A stretch of DNA of 64,000 bases from Timonella senegalensis JC301 (GCF_000312125.1 NZ_HE978641.1:437054-501053), one strand, 5' to 3'; positions 53,110-61,840 are shown, counted from the stretch's first letter. A program made the numbers and translations. The notes: generated by a model not told the origin, from the letters alone.

Positions 53110-54264
53110 TCAGCGTTCTACTGCGAGCTCTCCCCCGCGGTACACCTTGGTCACGTTGAGGCTTGGGTCGAGCACAACCACGTCGGCGCGCGCCCCCACC
53201 TCGAGGTTGCCGATGTCAGTGCGGCCCAGAGCCGCGGCCGGGGTCGTGGTGGCTGCTGCCAGCGCGTCCTCGAACTCCAGTCCTGCCTCTGCAACGGCAA
53301 ACTGCACGGCGCGCTCCATGGTGAGCGTGGATCCAGCGATAGAGCCGTTCGACTTGAGTCGGGCCACTCCGTCCAGCACAGACACTTCAAGCGAGCCGAG
53401 CATGTAGTCGCCGTCGGACATGTCGGTGGCGTCCATCGAGTCGGTGACAAAGATGGTGCGCCCGCGTCCGGCGGTCTCCGCTGCGTGCTTCACGATTCCC
53501 GGGTGCAGGTGCACGCCGTCCGCGATGAGCTCAACGGTGATGCGCTCGTCGTCCAGGAACTTGATGATGGGGCCGGGGATGCGGTGGTGGATTGAGTTCA
53601 TGGCGTTGAACAGGTGGGTTACGTTGTTTGCGCCTGCGTCGATCGCCTCTGCAGCGCCATCGTAGTCCACGTCCGAGTGGCCGACTGCGGCGATTGCGCC
53701 GCGTGCCACGAAGTTGCGCACTGCGTCGATTCCGCCCTCAAGTTCGGGGGCGATGGTGACCATCTTGACCGCGCCCGGGTGGGCGTCAAAAATCGTAGCG
53801 ATGTCCTCAGGGGTTGGCGCCTTGAGCAGTTCGGGCGCGTGGGCGCCCTTGTGCTTGAGGGAGAGCCATGGACCCTCGAGGTGGATACCCGCGATCTCGC
53901 CGGCGTCCACGAGCGGGCCGAGCGTGCGTACGGACTCTGCAACCTGGTCGATCGCGCCCGTCACGAGCGAGGCAACCATCGTGGTGGTGCCATGGTTCAG
54001 GTGCGTGCGCAGCGCGGTTCGTGCGGCCGCTAGCGCGTCCTCACCCGAACCTCCAAACGCTCCGCCGCCACCACCGTGGCAGTGGATGTCCACGTACCCG
54101 GGCACCATCGTGCCTTCGAGTTCCGTGACCTGCGCGTCCGCGTAAATTGGGTCGATGTCTTCAGTGCCGATTGCGGTAACCCTGCCATCCGCGATCGCGA
54201 TCCATCCGTTCAGCAGAATCTGCTTTCCCGTGTGGATTGCGGCGGCTCGGAGCACTTGTGTCAT
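53110..54264 (-). CDS. nagA: N-acetylglucosamine-6-phosphate deacetylase
   Basis: A 384-aa amidohydrolase-superfamily enzyme removing acetate from GlcNAc-6-P ahead of NagB. Metal and substrate motifs are VDIHCHGGGGGAFGG, GIHLEGPWLSLKHKGAH, AVGHSDVDYDGA, NVTHLFNAMNSIHHR and the catalytic-Asp segment FVTDSMDATDMSDG. Length is standard. It lies apart from nagK-nagB on the far side of the hexosaminidase gene and has its own promoter in the 331-bp gap upstream. Confidence 0.95.
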   Translation of the reverse strand: MTQVLRAAAIHTGKQILLNGWIAIADGRVTAIGTEDIDPIYADAQVTELEGTMVPGYVDIHCHGGGGGAFGGSGEDALAAARTALRTHLNHGTTTMVASLVTGAIDQVAESVRTLGPLVDAGEIAGIHLEGPWLSLKHKGAHAPELLKAPTPEDIATIFDAHPGAVKMVTIAPELEGGIDAVRNFVARGAIAAVGHSDVDYDGAAEAIDAGANNVTHLFNAMNSIHHRIPGPIIKFLDDERITVELIADGVHLHPGIVKHAAETAGRGRTIFVTDSMDATDMSDGDYMLGSLEVSVLDGVARLKSNGSIAGSTLTMERAVQFAVAEAGLEFEDALAAATTTPAAALGRTDIGNLEVGARADVVVLDPSLNVTKVYRGGELAVER

Positions 54265-54595
54265 TGCGTGACTATCCTTCGGTGTCGAAAGTTGTGACCT
54301 CCCCAGGCCTCCTCAAGCCTACCTGAGCCGCGCCCTACGGCCGCGTGTCGTTGGTCCTTCGCCGCACAGTGATGCGGCTGGTTCCGCCCCCTGATTTTCG
54401 ACGATTGTGCCAACGCAAGTCGGAAGAGTTGCGCCTCGCAGTCGGCGCGTTGGTACGGGTGCCTGACGGCACGAGGATCGCTGGTGGTGGGCGTTGAGCG
54501 GGGGTGGGGCACGATCGTCGAAAATCAGGGGTGGTGCCGCAGGCGGCACCACCCACTACAGTTACCTACGGCCCACACCCCACAGAAGAGGAACC
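54265..54595. other. Gap between nagA and the cupin gene with large inverted repeats
   Basis: Most of this 331-bp divergent gap is symmetric. CCCCTGATTTTCGACGATTG and four further bases (54388-54411) pair with 54508-54531 (one mismatch) across about 96 nt. A second stem, GGGTGGTGCCGC/GCGGCACCACCC (54529-54554), follows 41 nt before the cupin ATG. No coding gene is supported. The 24-nt ends far apart make it look like a small palindromic or MITE-like element, but I see no target-site duplication. Confidence 0.5.
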
Positions 54596-55153
54596 ATGCT
54601 CCCGCGCACTGTCACTCACCGCGTCACCGGCGAGACAATCACATTTGTTGAGACCGCCTCCGAGACGGGCGGCGAACACCTGACCCTGCTCGTGGAGCTG
54701 CCGTCCAACGGCGATGGGCCTCCCCTGCACAGCCACAAGCGATTCGTTGAAGAGTTCACGGTGCAGAATGGAACGCTCGCGGTCACTGTGGATCGCCAGA
54801 AACTCGAGCTGGGCGCCGGCGACAAGGCCCTCGTTCTGCTGGGGCTCAACCACACGTTCACCAACGACTCCCCTGAGCCCGTGGCGTTCAACGTGCGCAT
54901 CTCGCCGCCGCTCCAGTTCGAGGAGTCCGTGCGAATCCACTACGGCCTTATGGACGACAATCTGACCGACAAGAACGGCACACCCAAGAACCCGCTCCAC
55001 CTCGCGCTCATCCTGCATCTCCAGGACACGATCGTTGCGGGAGTGCCCAAGGGCCTGCAAAGTGCGATCCTGCGGTCGCTCGTGTGGCTCGGGCGCAAGA
55101 CAGGCGCCTACAAGGACTTGGACAAGTACACGGGCGCGCCCCTGCAGTTCTGA
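54596..55153 (+). CDS. Cupin-domain protein
   Basis: The protein is 185 aa; ATG 54596 has GAAGAGGAA upstream. The cupin core spans about residues 15-105: HLTLLVELPSNGDGPPLHSHKRFVEEFTVQNGTLAV with HxH...E metal ligands, then LGAGDKALVLLGLNHTFTNDSPEPVAFNVR with the second-motif His. The C-terminal about 70 residues (TDKNGTPKNPLHLALILHLQDTI and onward) resemble the tail of cupins found beside aliphatic-ring or quinone metabolism genes. The reaction is unknown. Confidence 0.85.
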   Translation: MLPRTVTHRVTGETITFVETASETGGEHLTLLVELPSNGDGPPLHSHKRFVEEFTVQNGTLAVTVDRQKLELGAGDKALVLLGLNHTFTNDSPEPVAFNVRISPPLQFEESVRIHYGLMDDNLTDKNGTPKNPLHLALILHLQDTIVAGVPKGLQSAILRSLVWLGRKTGAYKDLDKYTGAPLQF

Positions 55154-55182
55154 GCTGCTGGGTGGTGGGCGGGGTGGTCGCC

Positions 55183-55253
55183 AGCGAGCCGAGCGAGCAC
55201 GGCGAGCACGGCGAGCACCGCGAGCACCGCGAGCACCGCGAGCACCGCGAGCG
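55183..55253. repeat. 9-bp tandem repeat (CGAGCACCG type)
   Basis: CGAGCACGG/CGAGCACCG units run almost without change for about seven copies from 55193, with decayed units before it (GCGAGCCGAGCG). The array lies 30 nt after the cupin stop and abuts the perfect 32-bp hairpin. It reads through as Glu-His-Arg or Ser-Thr-Ala in translation, but no gene is supported. Confidence 0.8.
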
Positions 55254-55276
55254 GCCTCCTCAACCCAAACTCCCGC

Positions 55277-55343
55277 GAGTGCCGGTTTTTGGCGGTGAGT
55301 GCCGGATCCGCGATCCGGCACTCACCGCCAAAAACCGGCACTC
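55277..55343. repeat. Perfect 32-bp hairpin between the cupin and GH2 genes
   Basis: The 32-nt arms 55277-55308 and 55312-55343 are exactly complementary with a 3-nt loop (CGC). The stem contains GAGTGCCGGTTTTTGG. Flanking sequence (GCGGCCTCCTCAACCCA at 55251 and AAAAACCGGCACTCGCC at 55330) recurs in rearranged order at 62873-62916. It sits between convergent genes and could terminate both. Confidence 0.8.
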
Positions 55344-55422
55344 GCCTGGCCAGATGCGATGTCATCTCACATGCTGGAGTTCAGTTCCGCCTGTGATCCC
55401 TGTTCAATGCAGATACCTGCGC

Positions 55423-58098
55423 CTACTCACCGGCAGCCGCGCGCAGCATTGCAAGCCCAAGCTCGCGTGCGACAGGCGCTTGCGCGAGTGCTTGGCGCAA
55501 CTGGAAGGTCGTCAGCGTAACGTCACCTTCACTCCAGCGCACGGTGGCTGTTGTCGTTGCCGTACCACGCAACCAACCCGAGAAGATTCCCGAGTACTGC
55601 AGCGCTGGCCTCATCATGTTGGGCAGCCCGTTAATGACTAGCGGTCCGAGGAGATCTTCGAACGCGATACCCAAGATCGTCTCGCCAGGAACGGAAGCAA
55701 ATGGCCCAGAGCGATCGAGCCACTCGTTGCGTGGCACCCAGTCTCCGTCGCCGGTGCGTGCACCAACTCGAGCTGAGGGCAAGAACCCAAAGCCATCCGC
55801 AAGGGCCCCTTCATCCTCAATCAGAACCAGGACCGATCCTCCTGAGCGTGCATGCGCCTGAGCCTCAACGTCGAAGAGTGTCGTCACAAGCAGACCGGAA
55901 CCTTCGCCATCACACGACGTCTTTTGAGTTCCAAAGCGCTCATGCTTCTGCCCCAGAGCATTGAGCCAATCGGCTACATCATCGTTCGCAGCAATAACCG
56001 GTGTAGAAATCGATCCGCCCGCGCTAGCAACCACAATGATGTCTGAGACGTCACGTGAGACCAACTCGCCATCGACTCGAAGCTCAGCGGCCAGTTCGAT
56101 CGCACCAGCGTGCACGGGTAACGTCACTGTGAACTCATGAGTGCTAAACGATTGTGCAGGTACTGGAACCTCATGGACTGCACGACCGTCTACCGATAGA
56201 GACAGCATCCCCAACGCCTCTGACTGAGGCGCACCGTTGCGCGCGGGCACCACAGTCAACGAAACCTCGAGATCCTGCTCGACAAAACCTGAGTAGGACG
56301 CAGGACGAACGGCAACCGCATAATCGCTGTTCACCAGTGCAAACTCTCCGTTGAACTGCTTGGGTCCGCGGTTCATATCAAAGAGTCCATTCGCTTCCCA
56401 CTGCACATCGCTTAGCTGAGTAAGGACGTACCCGGACAGTTCCGGATGCGATCGAATGGACGTGGTCTGGTACCGGTTCGCAACCATTTGCACGCGCTGA
56501 AGCTGGCGCACGAGGCTTTCCCAACTGCCGAACACTTCCCTCAGCCCGGAAAACTCGAATCGGGACAGCAAGTTAGTGCCTTCTGCAGCGCCGAAAGCCC
56601 AATCTGCACCGGTCGCGAACCACCAGGGTTCGGATCCGTCGGTGAACTGATCCAAAACATGTGGAAGGCCCCAGTTTCCAAACTCTGAAAGCACTAATGG
56701 CTCGTGCCCGGTCCGCTCACCGTCTCCATGGGGGCTGAAAGTCCAGGACGGCCGCTCAGCAAACTCAGAAACTAGGCGATCCCACTCACGCCTGCTCTCC
56801 GGGATGCCACGATAAAGGTGGTAGTCATCAACATCGGTCTTGAGGTGGTAGTTGGGTAGACACGCAGAGTTATCAACAACGAGTGAACCTCGTGCTGCGT
56901 TCTTTACACGGTCAAACGAGTGCCGCAGCCATTCACGTTGCTTACTGCTGTCAAGGTCGATACCCCACGATTCGTTCATCAGCGTCCACATGACGATGCT
57001 TGGGTGATGTTCGTCCTCGCGGATAAATCGTTCGAGCAGGGCAACCCCGCGCTCCGCGCCTTCAGGGGTCCAGGTGAGCCAACTCGGCAGTTCTGTCCAG
57101 ACCAGCATGCCAAGACGATCTGCGAGTTCGTAGTACCTGGGGTCTGGCCGTTTGATGTGCACTCTGAGCATGTTGAATCCGAGTGCACGAGTTTCGCGGA
57201 ATAGGGACTCCAGTGCTTCTGTCGATTCTGGAATGCTCGAAGAACCAGGGTGATAGTCCTGGTCAAGCACACCGCGCAGTTCAAGTTCGTGTCCGTTCAG
57301 GAAGAACTTACCGTCGCGCGACTCGAACGCGCGGAAACCGGTTGTGCGCTGGACGGAGTCGCAGATAACGCCGTCGCGCACAATACTAACGTTGACGTCA
57401 TACAAGTTCGGCTGATCGATTCCCCAAAGTTCTGGCTGATCCACACCTACATGGATTGGGGCCCCAGGTTCCGCAACCGCGGAAGCCACTGGTTGCCCTA
57501 GGTACGAGACTTCGACGCGGACCTGTACACCTTCTTCAGCTCGTGACAGTTGTGGTTCCACAGAGATGAGGCCAGTCGCAGCATCCGCATGCAGACCGAG
57601 CGAAGTGACATGCACAGGATGACGTTCTTCAATCCGAACAGACTGCCAGATTCCGGCGGTGGTTCCATACCAGGTCTGCTTACCGTGCGGGATCTCAAGA
57701 AAACCTGGCACCTTTGGAGTGCCGTATCGGGGCGGATAGCCCACCTCGACCACGATCGTGTTCTCACCGCCGACAAGCGCATCCGTCAGGTCACACTCAA
57801 ATGACTCCCAGGCGCCCTCGTGCTCACCGACAATCTCGCCATTGAGGAGGACCCGAGCGGAGTGGTTCACTCCGCCAAACACGGCCACAATCACAGATTC
57901 ACTGTGTGACGAGCCAAGGACGTACTCAAAAGTGCGTGAGTATCGGACAGTGGCGTGAGAGTCTCCGTACCCTGCCACTTGAGTAGTCCACGGTCCTGGC
58001 ACTTGGACTGCGGCGGTGAGTTCAACCTGCGAGTTCCGGTCTAGGATTTCCAGATTCCACGTGCCATCTAGATCGAGCACGGGGCGAGTGGTGACCAC
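55423..58098 (-). CDS. Glycoside hydrolase family 2 enzyme
   Basis: The protein is 891 aa from GTG 58098, which has AGGAGG 8 nt upstream. The N-terminal sugar-binding domain (LDLDGTWNLEILD, VHVPGPW-like VQVPGPWTTQVAGYGD) is followed by an Ig-like domain and the TIM barrel (FFLNGHELELRGVLDQDYHPGS, LGFNMLRVHIKRPDPRYYELADRLGMLVWTELPSW). The acid/base Glu is in MWTLMNESWG and the nucleophile Glu probably in LVLSEFGNWGLP. The C-terminal about 250 residues add β-domains. There is no signal peptide, so it acts on imported sugar. β-Galactosidase, β-glucuronidase or β-mannosidase cannot be separated by eye. It is the last gene of the LacI-flanked operon. Confidence 0.88.
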   Translation of the reverse strand: MVTTRPVLDLDGTWNLEILDRNSQVELTAAVQVPGPWTTQVAGYGDSHATVRYSRTFEYVLGSSHSESVIVAVFGGVNHSARVLLNGEIVGEHEGAWESFECDLTDALVGGENTIVVEVGYPPRYGTPKVPGFLEIPHGKQTWYGTTAGIWQSVRIEERHPVHVTSLGLHADAATGLISVEPQLSRAEEGVQVRVEVSYLGQPVASAVAEPGAPIHVGVDQPELWGIDQPNLYDVNVSIVRDGVICDSVQRTTGFRAFESRDGKFFLNGHELELRGVLDQDYHPGSSSIPESTEALESLFRETRALGFNMLRVHIKRPDPRYYELADRLGMLVWTELPSWLTWTPEGAERGVALLERFIREDEHHPSIVMWTLMNESWGIDLDSSKQREWLRHSFDRVKNAARGSLVVDNSACLPNYHLKTDVDDYHLYRGIPESRREWDRLVSEFAERPSWTFSPHGDGERTGHEPLVLSEFGNWGLPHVLDQFTDGSEPWWFATGADWAFGAAEGTNLLSRFEFSGLREVFGSWESLVRQLQRVQMVANRYQTTSIRSHPELSGYVLTQLSDVQWEANGLFDMNRGPKQFNGEFALVNSDYAVAVRPASYSGFVEQDLEVSLTVVPARNGAPQSEALGMLSLSVDGRAVHEVPVPAQSFSTHEFTVTLPVHAGAIELAAELRVDGELVSRDVSDIIVVASAGGSISTPVIAANDDVADWLNALGQKHERFGTQKTSCDGEGSGLLVTTLFDVEAQAHARSGGSVLVLIEDEGALADGFGFLPSARVGARTGDGDWVPRNEWLDRSGPFASVPGETILGIAFEDLLGPLVINGLPNMMRPALQYSGIFSGWLRGTATTTATVRWSEGDVTLTTFQLRQALAQAPVARELGLAMLRAAAGE

Positions 58099-58164
58099 TT
58101 TTGATACCTCCTGAGATTGAGCGCGGCCCGTGTCGGGCCGCGCTCGATGCCGCATCGGCACTGA

Positions 58165-59547
58165 CTACTTGGTCTGCTGCTCTACCCGAGACTGCGCTTC
58201 GGTGAGTGCTGCATCAATGGCCTTGCCGTTGAACCAGACTTCCTCAAGCTGCGTGTGGATAAGCGACTTGATCGCGGTCCAGTTGTCTACCTGAGGCACG
58301 AACGTAATGTTCTTGAGTGCCGTTTCCGTGTAGTTGGAACGCAGTGGAGCGTTCAGGTACGCATCGGAGTTGATAACCGAGACTCGTGGCGAGAAGTGAC
58401 CAGTGGCGAGCGACCAGGTGTCGGTGTTGTTGTACAGGTACTTGGCAAACTCAATCGCCGCACGGTATTGCACTGGGTCATTGTCCTTCTGGGTCGGCAT
58501 AACCCACATGTGCGAGGATGCCCAAGCAGCAGACTGGTTGAACACTGTTGGGAAGTCCACCACCGTGTAACCGAAGGTTGAGGTTGCAGCGTATTCGTTG
58601 ACTGCCCAAGTTCCGTTCGCAAGAATTGCCGACTTCTCGTTCTTCCACTCGTCGATCGATCCTGCGTAGTCGGCGTTGGTGTGGATGTACTCACCCTCGA
58701 TGAGCTGGTTGATGAACTCAAGGGCCTTCTTTGCCTCTGCGGAGTTCACGTTTGCTGAGCCATCCTCATTGAGGAGTGCGCCGCCCTGCTGCGCAACAAA
58801 GGTGAAGAACGTGCGCCACAGCATGTCGTCATTGGCTACGCCAACGCTCATGATGTACTTGCCAGTCTTCTCCTTCACGTCCTTTGCCATTTGCAAGAAC
58901 TCTTCTGGCGAGGTTGGAGAAACGGGCTTGCCGTCCTTCATGTATCCCGCCTGCTCCAGGATGTCAGTGTTGACGTGCCACAACAGTGCGTGGGAGTCGA
59001 ATGGGACTGCGTAGGTCGAACCGTCGTACTGCACGGATTTCTGCGCTTGTGCAGTGGCATCAGACATTTCAATGCCAAAGTCGGCTGGGTTGAAGGACAG
59101 GAGTTGTCCGCGCTTTGCGTAGTCGGACAGTGCGTAGTCGTGGAGGTTTGCCACATCAGCGGGCTCGCCGCCCGCGATCGAAGCGTTGAACGCGTCGTAG
59201 TAGGAGTTCCAGTCCGACCCACCTAGCCGTTCAATCTTGATTCCGAACTCATTCTCAGCGTTGAACTTGTTGGTGAGGATCTGGATAGCCTCACACTCAG
59301 AGGTTGCCTTTGCGGTGTCGGTAACACCCTGAGTTGTCTCTTCACAGTCGCCGAACATGCGCGACATCGTGATCGTTGTGCCCTTAAGTTCATCAGCAGT
59401 GACAGCCTTAATGGCTGCGTTCAGGTCCTTGTTTCCTTCGGGTGAGCCACCTTCGGGCGCACCACTAGTGCCGCCTCCGCACGCTGCGAGCAGCATCGCT
59501 GCTGCGGCGAGCGACGCCGTTGTCGCGAGGGCCTTCATCTTTCGCAT
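58165..59547 (-). CDS. Sugar-binding lipoprotein of a carbohydrate ABC importer
   Basis: The protein is 460 aa, with GAAAGGAGAAAGAA before the ATG. The lipoprotein signal ends in MLLAACGGG. The mature part is a family 1 (MalE-like) binding protein: ILTNKFNAENEFGIKIERL, DWNSYYDAFNASIAGGEPADVANLHDYALSDYAKRGQL, YDGSTYAVPFDSHALLWHVN and AILANGTWAVNEYAATSTFGYTVVDFPTV. An about 50-residue insertion after the N-terminus (MSRMFGDCEETTQG to SECEAIQ) contains two Cys that could form a disulfide. It feeds the two permeases encoded upstream. No ATPase gene is in the operon, so a shared MsmK-type ATPase elsewhere is expected. Confidence 0.92.
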   Translation of the reverse strand: MRKMKALATTASLAAAAMLLAACGGGTSGAPEGGSPEGNKDLNAAIKAVTADELKGTTITMSRMFGDCEETTQGVTDTAKATSECEAIQILTNKFNAENEFGIKIERLGGSDWNSYYDAFNASIAGGEPADVANLHDYALSDYAKRGQLLSFNPADFGIEMSDATAQAQKSVQYDGSTYAVPFDSHALLWHVNTDILEQAGYMKDGKPVSPTSPEEFLQMAKDVKEKTGKYIMSVGVANDDMLWRTFFTFVAQQGGALLNEDGSANVNSAEAKKALEFINQLIEGEYIHTNADYAGSIDEWKNEKSAILANGTWAVNEYAATSTFGYTVVDFPTVFNQSAAWASSHMWVMPTQKDNDPVQYRAAIEFAKYLYNNTDTWSLATGHFSPRVSVINSDAYLNAPLRSNYTETALKNITFVPQVDNWTAIKSLIHTQLEEVWFNGKAIDAALTEAQSRVEQQTK

Positions 59548-59665
59548 TTCTTTCTCCTTTGAACGTACGGACCGAACAGTCCGTCTGAGGTGCGGTGAGT
59601 TTCACCGGCTTCTGAATGCATCGCACGCTGCCACCCCAAGGGGTTAGCGTCGAACGAACGCGGGC

Positions 59666-60568
59666 CTACTTGTCACCCGAGGTCATTGCGATACCTCGGA
59701 TCAAGTGCTTCTGGAAGAGCACAAAAATGATGAGCAGTGGCAGCGACCCCACAAGTCCACGAGCCATAAGACTTCCCAGCTCCGTCGCTTGAGCAAAGTT
59801 GCCCTGGAGCGAGGCCAATCCTGTGGTAATGGTGAACATCTCTGCCTTCGTTGCGGAGACCAGCGGCCAGAGGTAGTCGTTCCAGGTCTGCACGAACGTA
59901 AAGATTGCGAGTGCGACCATGGATGGTCGCGCCAGCGGAAGCATGATCGAGAAGAAGACTCTCCAAGGGCCCGCACCGTCGAGCCGCGCAGCTTCCTCAA
60001 CCTCATCCGGCACCTTGGAGAAGAATTGGGTCATGAGGAACACTCCGAGTGGCGCTGCAATGCGCGGGAGAATCAGTGCCCCGTAGGTGTTATGCATTTC
60101 CCAATCCGCAAACATTGTGAACAGGGGGATGAACATCGCTTCCTTCGGGATCATCAGACCAGCAAGGACTGACGCATAGACGATCGTCTTTCCACGGAAG
60201 TCGATCTTTGCAAAGGCATAACCCGCCATTGCACACAGGAAAACCGTCAGCACGGTGGTCCCAAGCGTCACGATCGCACTGTTAAGGAACCACTGACTTG
60301 TAAGCCCAACGGAGAAAACGCCCAAGAAGTTATCGAGTGTAAAGTCCTGCGGGATAAGGCTCGTCGTGTTCTTAGTCAGAGCCTCGTTGTCGGTAAGCGC
60401 GAGCGAAGTCATCCAGAACATTGGAATGAGCCACACCAGCGCCGCAATCACCATCGCGATGTGATACCAAGCGGTCCCGGAGACTCTGCGGAACGACCGC
60501 CGCGGCTCGAGGGTGACCGATGGGGCATCAAGGGTTTTCACGCGAGAAGGAGACACGACGGTGCTCAT
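59666..60568 (-). CDS. Carbohydrate ABC transporter permease (MalG type)
   Basis: The protein is 300 aa with six helices. The MalG signature is EAARLDGAGPWRVFFSIMLPLARPSMVALAIFTFVQTWNDYLWPL, the coupling loop to the ATPase. The ATG overlaps the MalF-type stop (ATGA). The 118-nt gap before the binding-protein gene contains small stems (ACGGAC/GTCCGT, 59567-59584), which may raise binding-protein mRNA levels relative to the permeases. Confidence 0.93.
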   Translation of the reverse strand: MSTVVSPSRVKTLDAPSVTLEPRRSFRRVSGTAWYHIAMVIAALVWLIPMFWMTSLALTDNEALTKNTTSLIPQDFTLDNFLGVFSVGLTSQWFLNSAIVTLGTTVLTVFLCAMAGYAFAKIDFRGKTIVYASVLAGLMIPKEAMFIPLFTMFADWEMHNTYGALILPRIAAPLGVFLMTQFFSKVPDEVEEAARLDGAGPWRVFFSIMLPLARPSMVALAIFTFVQTWNDYLWPLVSATKAEMFTITTGLASLQGNFAQATELGSLMARGLVGSLPLLIIFVLFQKHLIRGIAMTSGDK

Positions 60569-61692
60569 TTGGTGTTGTCCTTCCCGAGGTACTTCATTTG
60601 GATGACGGAGACGACGAGCATTAGCGCGAACAAGAAGAGAGAAATCGCGGATGCATAACCCAGTTCGAAGTCTCTGAACCCTGTTTGGTAGATATGCTGA
60701 ATAAGCACCTTTGTCTTAGTTCCGGGACCACCTCCGGTCATGATGTTGACCTGACCGAATACCTGGAACGATGCGATAACTTGCATGACCATGACCAGCA
60801 GCAGAACGTGCTGAATCCCCGGGAGAGTTACCGAGACGAACTTGCGCCAGCGACCTGCACCGTCAAGGGACGCGGCTTCATAAAGAGTTGCGTCTACGTC
60901 TTGCAAACCAGCTGCAAAGAGGACCAAGTTGAAACCGACGGTCCACCAAACGGTGGTGATAATGATTGCCGTCATGGCTGTGTTTGGATTCGCAAGCCAC
61001 GAGATCGGGTCGACGCCAAATGGTTCAAGCATTCGTGCAAGAAGCCCCTGGTTCGGTGAGAGGAAGTAACTCCAGATCAGCGTGACAACCGAAACTGGCA
61101 GGATGTATGGCAAGAAGAATGCCATTTGGTAAAGCCTGGAGCCTCTTCTCCCACCTTGCAGCGCGAGCGCCATGATCAGACCCAGCCCTGCGATGATCGG
61201 GGTGGAAATGAGGGTGAAGTAGAGGGTGTTCTTCAGAGAGACCCAGAAGTCCGGGTCATTCCAGAATCCGTTCTCCCCGGGGTGGAACCCGAGAACAAAC
61301 GCAAGGGCAACAAGTGCAAGCACGCCGGTAACACGCCAGGCCGTAATGCTCTTCGATTTCACAGGCGTGAACAACAGCAGCACAGCAACCACCAGCAAGC
61401 CCAGCCTGACCCAGAACATGTGGGTCATTGACCACGCGATGTTCACGCCCCACAGCATCCTCTCGTAGTTGCCGAGGCCAATGAACTCCTTGGTGGAACC
61501 AAGGAGATCCCAGTCGTAGAAGCTCATCTGCACCGCTTGCACCACTGGATACAGAACGAAGATCAGGTACAGAACGATGAATGGTGCAATGAAGGCAATT
61601 CCATAGCGCAGATTCCGACTCCTTGCCTTCTTCGCGCTTGGACTCAGGACTCTTTTCTTGCCACCTACTGCCCGGGCGGATGCTGTTGCCAC
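60565..61692 (-). CDS. Carbohydrate ABC transporter permease (MalF type)
   Basis: The protein is 375 aa from GTG 61692, preceded by GGGAGGG about 6 nt away; a GTG at 61713 would place that site inside the coding region. Signatures are YGIAFIAPFIVLYLIFVLYPVVQAVQMSFYDW and the coupling loop EAASLDGAGRWRKFVSVTLPGIQHVLLLV. About 60 extra residues form two extra helices (LGLLVVAVLLLFTPVKSKSITAWRVTGVLALVALAFVLG) that ordinary MalF-type permeases of this subgroup lack or hold in variable form. It is the first gene of the operon, divergent from the LacI gene. Confidence 0.92.
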   Translation of the reverse strand: MATASARAVGGKKRVLSPSAKKARSRNLRYGIAFIAPFIVLYLIFVLYPVVQAVQMSFYDWDLLGSTKEFIGLGNYERMLWGVNIAWSMTHMFWVRLGLLVVAVLLLFTPVKSKSITAWRVTGVLALVALAFVLGFHPGENGFWNDPDFWVSLKNTLYFTLISTPIIAGLGLIMALALQGGRRGSRLYQMAFFLPYILPVSVVTLIWSYFLSPNQGLLARMLEPFGVDPISWLANPNTAMTAIIITTVWWTVGFNLVLFAAGLQDVDATLYEAASLDGAGRWRKFVSVTLPGIQHVLLLVMVMQVIASFQVFGQVNIMTGGGPGTKTKVLIQHIYQTGFRDFELGYASAISLFLFALMLVVSVIQMKYLGKDNTK

Positions 61693-61734
61693 GGGAACCC
61701 TCCCTTTTGCCACGTTGCAAAAACTTGATGGATT

Positions 61735-61765
61735 GATTTACGCATGAAGCCTGTAAGTCTGTCAA
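61735..61765 (-). promoter_or_regulatory. Candidate promoter of the carbohydrate uptake operon
   Basis: On the minus strand TTGACA (61765-61760) is a perfect -35 box. CGTAAA/TAAATC lies 17-19 bp further (61742-61735) as a possible -10, about 40 nt before the MalF-type GTG. The intergenic region also contains CGTTGCAAAAAC, which could be part of a LacI-family site, but no clean palindrome was found. Confidence 0.5.
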
Positions 61766-61840
61766 CTAGCGTGACCGAACTGTTGTAAAGTGACTGGGAA
61801 AATACGGATTCTTGGCTGGTCAGCAACTCAAGGAGCGCGC

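Noticed and set aside
55183-55253. Short repeat array considered as a CRISPR
   Set aside because: The units are 9 bp with no spacers, far too short and regular; it is a simple tandem repeat.
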